DNA of 7,167 nucleotides, from the NCBI GenBank assembly GCA_002706585.1, contig PALU01000022.1, positions 1 through 7,167 of the forward strand, read 5' to 3'. Origin of the DNA: Rickettsiales bacterium. GTDB taxonomy: Bacteria; Pseudomonadota; Alphaproteobacteria; TMED127. This document shows positions 7,060 to 7,167 of this stretch, one piece after another. The notes beneath the pieces are model-generated. The model had not been told where the DNA came from and searched no databases. It saw only the letters and a program-made list of their open reading frames with translations. The translations under genes were made by a program, and so were the position numbers. The first letter of the stretch is position 1. The number at the start of each line of letters is the position of its first letter.

Positions 7060-7167
7060 ATGTTAGTACTAATAGATAATTATGATAGTTTTACTTATAA
7101 CTTAGTCCACTATTTTAAAGAAATTGGTCAAGAAGTTAAGGTTTACAGAAATGATCAAAAAAAGGTT
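7060..7167 (+). CDS. trpG: Anthranilate synthase component II, glutamine amidotransferase (N-terminal part, cut by the window end)
   Basis: An ATG six bases after the trpE stop opens a frame of 36 codons that runs off the window. It begins [19 protein letters not shown], the hallmark N-terminus of TrpG/PabA class I glutamine amidotransferases, and continues to YRND at 29-32. The protein would release ammonia from glutamine for TrpE. The catalytic Cys-His-Glu triad lies beyond the window, so activity cannot be judged. Position directly after trpE identifies it as the TrpE partner, although in streamlined genomes one such subunit may also serve folate synthesis with PabB. No Shine-Dalgarno sequence is visible. 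Confidence 0.93.
   Translation, partial: MLVLIDNYDSFTYNLVHYFKEIGQEVKVYRNDQKKV

Noticed and set aside
1..7167. Search for a defence system, mobile element, CRISPR array, RNA gene or novel accessory cluster
   Set aside because: Essentially every base is covered by recognised housekeeping genes in a conserved order, and no repeat array, transposase, integrase or tRNA-like structure was seen.

Overview
This window is a compact, very AT-rich stretch of bacterial chromosome made of housekeeping genes. The content and order match a gene neighbourhood known from Alphaproteobacteria: tpiA-secG-pyrG-kdsA (with enolase expected next) diverging from a ppiD-type folding factor followed by trp genes. Very low GC, tiny intergenic gaps, Lys/Asn/Ile-rich proteins and the absence of Shine-Dalgarno motifs suggest a streamlined, probably marine lineage such as SAR11/Pelagibacterales, HIMB59 or a relative. 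The exact taxon is inference. KdsA implies a Gram-negative envelope with Kdo-containing lipopolysaccharide. TGA is a genuine stop (tpiA), so the standard bacterial code applies.

Left arm (1-3624, all minus strand, transcribed right to left): tpiA (glycolysis), secG (protein export), pyrG (CTP synthesis) and kdsA (Kdo precursor), with gaps of 31 bp or less and a 14-bp pyrG/kdsA overlap. Three bases after the kdsA stop an ATG opens a reading frame that leaves the window, possibly enolase. PyrG and KdsA fit together: Kdo must be activated with CTP before it enters lipid A.

Centre (3625-3661): a 37-bp gap between divergently read genes. It must carry, or overlap, the start signals of both arms.

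Right arm (3662-7167, plus strand): a membrane-anchored PpiD-like periplasmic chaperone, then trpE 2 bp later, then the first 36 codons of trpG 6 bp after trpE. TrpE and TrpG form anthranilate synthase, the first committed step of tryptophan synthesis.

No RNA gene, mobile element, CRISPR array, long repeat, terminator hairpin or pseudogene was seen, and no stretch over 40 bases lacks a gene. I found no undescribed system. The points worth a second look are molecular details: an altered lid loop in PyrG, a metal-type KdsA, a parvulin domain lacking one active-site histidine, the minimal divergent promoter region, and trpE placed with no room for a leader attenuator.
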